A stretch of 6,452 nt of DNA, from NCBI GenBank assembly GCA_030916665.1, contig JAUPWC010000405.1, positions 1-6,452 on the forward strand. The letters run 5' to 3'. A model generated the notes under the pieces. It saw nothing but the letters and a program-made list of their open reading frames with translations. It did no database searches and was not told the DNA's origin. This document shows, piece after piece, positions 5,116 through 6,452 of this stretch. The DNA is from Verrucomicrobiota bacterium (lineage in GTDB: Bacteria > Verrucomicrobiota > Verrucomicrobiia > Opitutales > Opitutaceae). The first letter of the stretch is position 1. Each line of letters opens with the position of its first letter. The translations under genes were made by a program, and so were the position numbers.

Positions 5116-5138
5116 TCTGGAATCAACTAAGCCGTTGA
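5111..5138 (+). repeat. Mutually exclusive inverted repeats at the end of the rightward XRE gene
   Basis: GTTGAT (5111-5116, covering the stop codon) can pair with ATCAAC (5122-5127) across a 5-nt loop. Part of that same middle arm, TCAAC (5123-5127), can instead pair with GTTGA (5134-5138). No run of T follows either stem directly, so this is not a convincing terminator. GTTGA also overlaps the -35 of a candidate promoter. Confidence 0.4.
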
Positions 5139-5162
5139 AGGCATAGGATTATTTTCTATCCT
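5135..5162 (+). promoter_or_regulatory. Candidate rightward promoter upstream of the small-gene block
   Basis: TTGAAG (5135-5140) and TATCCT (5157-5162) are 16 bp apart, each matching four of six consensus bases. Motif copy O4 overlaps the -10 and the expected start point, a good position for repression. An alternative reading is TTTTCT (5152-5157) with TAAATT (5174-5179), which would instead place O4 in the spacer. Only one may be real. Confidence 0.4.
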
Positions 5163-5172
5163 ACCTTTTTGG
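5160..5172 (+). promoter_or_regulatory. Operator-like motif O4
   Basis: Exact copy, CCTACCTTTTTGG, 45 bp after the rightward XRE gene. The perfect inverted repeat TAGGAT (5144-5149) / ATCCTA (5158-5163) overlaps its left edge, which could extend a protein contact region. Confidence 0.65.
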
Positions 5173-5195
5173 CTAAATTAATTCTCCGCACCCCC

Positions 5196-5224
5196 TTGCC
5201 AGACCTACCATCTTGGTTTAGAAC
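5196..5224 (+). promoter_or_regulatory. Candidate rightward promoter with embedded operator
   Basis: TTGCCA (5196-5201, five of six) and TAGAAC (5219-5224, four of six) are 17 bp apart, with motif O5 filling the spacer. The arrangement repeats the leftward promoter nearly base for base: -35, two bases, CCTACC-N3-TTGG, TT, then TAG at the -10. It would begin a transcript near 5231 with a short leader to the ATG at 5274. Confidence 0.6.
5204..5216 (+). promoter_or_regulatory. Operator-like motif O5
   Basis: Exact copy, CCTACCATCTTGG, between the -35 and -10 of the promoter at 5196-5224. It is 44 bp from O4 in the same orientation. Confidence 0.68.
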
Positions 5225-5235
5225 ATTCTCCATCA

Positions 5236-5268
5236 GCTTACCCATTGGGGCGAGCGAAGAAGGGGAAA
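5236..5268 (+). repeat. Duplicated 5' leader element, copy 1
   Basis: GCTTACCCATTGG (5236-5248) followed by GAAGGGGAAA (5259-5268), just before the 41-residue gene. The second part is the ribosome binding site. The same two blocks, one base closer together, precede the 69-residue gene at 5643-5674. Confidence 0.7.
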
Positions 5269-5273
5269 CGGAC

Positions 5274-5399
5274 ATGACTGCAAACCGAGCAATCAAGCAC
5301 ATCATCTTCTGGACCCTTAATGTTGGGTTGTTCGTCGTGTTCCCAATTCTCAATCACATGCATTGGGCTGCGCTTTATGCCGCGCATGGGGTGCGGTGA
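5274..5399 (+). CDS. 41-residue small membrane protein
   Basis: Not recognised. The short protein MTANRAIKHIIFWTLNVGLF, continuing VVFPILNHMHWAALYAAHGVR, has one hydrophobic segment (about residues 9-27) after a basic N-terminus, then an aromatic and His-containing tail. A single inner-membrane pass with the N-terminus inside is likely. The ATG at 5274 is chosen because AGGGG (5261-5265) lies 8 nt upstream. An in-frame TTG at 5169 would give 76 residues, but it has no ribosome site and falls within operator O4. The stop overlaps the next ATG by one base (TGATG). It is the first gene of the rightward small-gene block, probably controlled by O4 and O5. Its role is unknown. Confidence 0.75.
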   Translation: MTANRAIKHIIFWTLNVGLFVVFPILNHMHWAALYAAHGVR

Positions 5400-5578
5400 T
5401 GCATTTCTCTCGGAAGCTCCTCAGCACCATTCGCATCTTGTTTTGCCTCGGCATGGCGAGAACTTTTGGACGCTACGTCTGCTCCGAGTGGACCTGTGAA
5501 CACGGTGATTGTGCTCGTTACGAATGGCGAGGTCAGACATGGCTTATTCCAACATCTCCTCTTGATGAGGTTCTCTAA
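5399..5578 (+). CDS. 59-residue hypothetical protein with four cysteines
   Basis: Not recognised. The N-terminal part (MHFSRKLLSTIRILFCLGMA) is basic and amphipathic or weakly hydrophobic, possibly membrane-associating. The remainder carries C28, C33 and C38 in CSEWTCEHGDC plus an aromatic-rich segment (YEWRGQTWLIP); with H35 these could bind a metal ion, or the cysteines could be structural. The ATG at 5399 is chosen because it joins the preceding gene as TGATG, with GGGG (5388-5391) upstream; an in-frame TTG at 5363 would lie inside the preceding gene. The end DEVL is acidic. Context places it in a block of early small phage genes, where host-modifying proteins are often found, but nothing in the sequence shows its action. 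Confidence 0.72.
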   Translation: MHFSRKLLSTIRILFCLGMARTFGRYVCSEWTCEHGDCARYEWRGQTWLIPTSPLDEVL

Positions 5579-5642
5579 CTTAGTCGCGGGATCGTCGTTT
5601 ATCGGCGGTCTCTCCTTCTGAGAATTTTCACTGAAACGATTT

Positions 5643-5674
5643 GCTTACCCATTGGTGGGCGGAGGAAGGGGAAA
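5643..5674 (+). repeat. Duplicated 5' leader element, copy 2
   Basis: GCTTACCCATTGG (5643-5655) and GAAGGGGAAA (5665-5674) repeat copy 1 exactly in both blocks, with one base less between them. The 97-bp gap after the 59-residue gene (5579-5675) otherwise shows only a weak -10-like GAGAAT (5620-5625) without a good -35. Confidence 0.7.
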
Positions 5675-5675
5675 G

Positions 5676-5885
5676 ATGATGCAGCCAAGGATCGCAGAAA
5701 GCGCAAATAGCGGCCAGAAGCTCACTCCGGTACTGAGTGTCACATCCGACCTTCTCATCATGAACCGCGATGCACTTGCTGCGCTGGTAACCCTCGGCGC
5801 TCGCAGCGGCGATCCGCTGATGTTCGTCAGCAACGCAACCGACCGCTTTACCGTCACTCAGATGATCAAGCAGGTGGCGGCATGA
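5676..5885 (+). CDS. 69-residue hypothetical protein
   Basis: Not recognised. A soluble 69-residue protein. The N-terminal third is polar (MMQPRIAESANSGQKLTPVL); the rest alternates a helix (NRDALAALVTLGARSG, 30-45) with a strand-like PLMFVSNATDRFTV and a final helix (TQMIKQVAA). No Cys, no membrane segment, no catalytic pattern. The start is one of two adjacent ATGs (5676 or 5679), preceded by GGAGGAAGGGG within the duplicated leader; an in-frame TTG at 5652 has no such site. The stop overlaps the next gene as ATGA, so translation of the pair is coupled. It begins a second translational unit under its own copy of the leader, which suggests matched control with the 41-residue gene. Confidence 0.75.
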   Translation: MMQPRIAESANSGQKLTPVLSVTSDLLIMNRDALAALVTLGARSGDPLMFVSNATDRFTVTQMIKQVAA

Positions 5886-6085
5886 GCGTCCTCTTCTCCT
5901 GTGATGAATGCGGCGCGATGACCGCAAATCCTGAAAACGATTACTGCGAGCATATCTGCGACGACTGCGAGCAGAGCGCCGCTGAGCGGGCTTACGAACG
6001 CTTTTGCGAAGATTTCCACGACGGCGGGGCCACTAAATTTCGCTCGCCGCGGGACATCCAAATCGAAGCCATGAAACTGAAGTGA
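5882..6085 (+). CDS. 67-residue Cys-rich, zinc-ribbon-like protein
   Basis: A 67-residue acidic protein with cysteines in zinc-ribbon-like spacing: CDEC at 7-10, C22, then C26 and C29 in CEHICDDC. C7-x2-C10 and C26-x2-C29 are the likely metal ligand pairs, with H24 and C22 as alternatives. The second half ([20 protein letters not shown], 31-50) is helical, followed by [13 protein letters not shown]. Small zinc-ribbon proteins of phages bind nucleic acid or host proteins; which applies is unknown. The ATG overlaps the previous stop (ATGA) and the stop overlaps the next ATG (TGATG), so it is co-translated with both neighbours. The metal site is inferred from spacing only. Confidence 0.8.
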   Translation: MSVLFSCDECGAMTANPENDYCEHICDDCEQSAAERAYERFCEDFHDGGATKFRSPRDIQIEAMKLK

Positions 6086-6452
6086 TGGAGCGGGTGATGT
6101 CGGTAGGGGCGATCCAGAAGATCAAGCAGGAAATTCTGAACCGTTTTCCCGGTGAAGTGATCTTCACCGCTGAGATCGAATGCGCGGCAGATGAACTGCC
6201 GTCGATCAAGATGGGCCTGGCAGTGAAGGCGGCGGTTAAAGCGCGTGCCTACCTCGAGGATGCCAACCTCGCGGGTGCCAACCTCGCGGAGGCCAACCTC
6301 GCGGGTGCCAACCTCGCGGGTGCCTACCTCGCGCGTGCCAACCTCGCGCGTGCCAACCTCGCGGGTGCCAACCTCGCGGTTGCCAACCTCGCGGATGCCA
6401 ACCTCGCGGGTGCCAACCTCGCGGAGGCCAACCTCGCGGGTGCCAACCTCGC
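6085..6452 (+). CDS. Pentapeptide-repeat protein, 3' end outside the window
   Basis: The frame is open to the window edge, giving 122 residues of a longer protein. An N-terminal domain of about 52 residues (including [20 protein letters not shown] and [15 protein letters not shown]) precedes at least 14 pentapeptide units of pattern A-N/Y-L-A-X from residue 53. Such repeats fold into a right-handed square beta helix with the Leu side chains inside. Some members (Qnr, MfpA) mimic DNA and inhibit or protect gyrase, but most are uncharacterised, and the very regular small side chains here do not settle the role. The start at 6085 makes a TGATG junction with the preceding gene; an in-frame ATG at 6097 has GGAG (6087-6090) at 6 nt and is a good alternative. 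Repeat units are nearly identical in DNA, which suggests recent expansion. Confidence 0.88.
   Translation, partial: MERVMSVGAIQKIKQEILNRFPGEVIFTAEIECAADELPSIKMGLAVKAAVKARAYLEDANLAGANLAEANLAGANLAGAYLARANLARANLAGANLAVANLADANLAGANLAEANLAGANL
6241..6450 (+). repeat. Fourteen tandem 15-bp units encoding pentapeptides
   Basis: Each 15-bp unit reads GCG-NNN-GCC-AAC-CTC with few changes: the first unit-2 codon is GAG, and AAC becomes TAC in units 1 and 6. Nearly all variation is in the second codon (GGT, CGT, GAT, GAG or GTT). Synonymous positions are almost frozen, unlike ancient protein repeats. The array continues beyond the window. Confidence 0.95.

Noticed and set aside
5169..5273. TTG start at 5169 extending the 41-residue membrane protein
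   Set aside because: No ribosome site; the codon falls in operator-like motif O4 and ahead of the better promoter, while ATG 5274 has AGGGG at 8 nt.
5611..5630. Possible terminator from TCTC-GAGA stem followed by ATTTTC
   Set aside because: The stem is only 4 bp and the T run is short; not distinguishable from chance.
6241..6452. Tandem repeat considered as a CRISPR array or DNA iteron origin
   Set aside because: Units are 15 bp with no spacers and stay in frame in an open coding sequence with the pentapeptide pattern, so they are coding repeats.

Overview
The window looks like the early control and DNA-recombination region of a temperate phage or prophage from an alphaproteobacterium, most likely a Rhizobiales-type host. 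This is inferred from protein families: an ERF single-strand annealing protein with a YqaJ exonuclease, a RusA-type resolvase, a lone OmpR/CtrA-like winged helix, a small TSCPD/ribonucleotide-reductase-tail-like protein, and a Cro/CI-type regulator pair. The DNA is moderately GC-rich, genes are tightly packed and many start and stop codons overlap. No integrase, structural gene, tRNA, rRNA, CRISPR array or insertion sequence is visible, so phage and prophage cannot be told apart.

Layout. Positions 18-4699 form one leftward (minus-strand) unit of twelve genes. In transcription order they are: XRE regulator, a 32-residue membrane protein, a helix-turn-helix protein, a CtrA-like winged-helix protein, a TSCPD-like protein, a DNA methyltransferase, a 60-residue unknown, a RusA resolvase, a 71-residue unknown, ERF annealing protein, YqaJ exonuclease and SSB. 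Most junctions are ATGA or TGATG overlaps, which suggests one transcript with coupled translation. The second half is a recombination module: the exonuclease makes single strands, ERF anneals them, SSB protects them and RusA resolves junctions.

Positions 4700-4806 are the divergent control region. A second XRE gene reads rightward at 4807-5115, followed by a second control region (5116-5273). A rightward set of small genes then runs to the window end: a 41-residue membrane protein, a 59-residue Cys-containing protein, a 69-residue unknown, a 67-residue Cys-rich zinc-ribbon-like protein, and a pentapeptide-repeat protein cut by the window edge.

The most notable signal is a 13-bp motif, CCTACC-N3-TTGG. 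It occurs four times exactly and once with one mismatch, only in the two control regions around the rightward XRE gene. Two copies sit inside the 17-bp spacer of promoter-like sequences, and two stand exactly 16 nt before the start codons of the divergent XRE genes, neither of which has a clear Shine-Dalgarno sequence. Both XRE proteins carry nearly the same recognition helix (TVSRWETG), so they may compete for these sites as the lysis-lysogeny switch. A duplicated 5' leader (GCTTACCCATTGG followed by GAAGGGGAAA) precedes two of the rightward genes.
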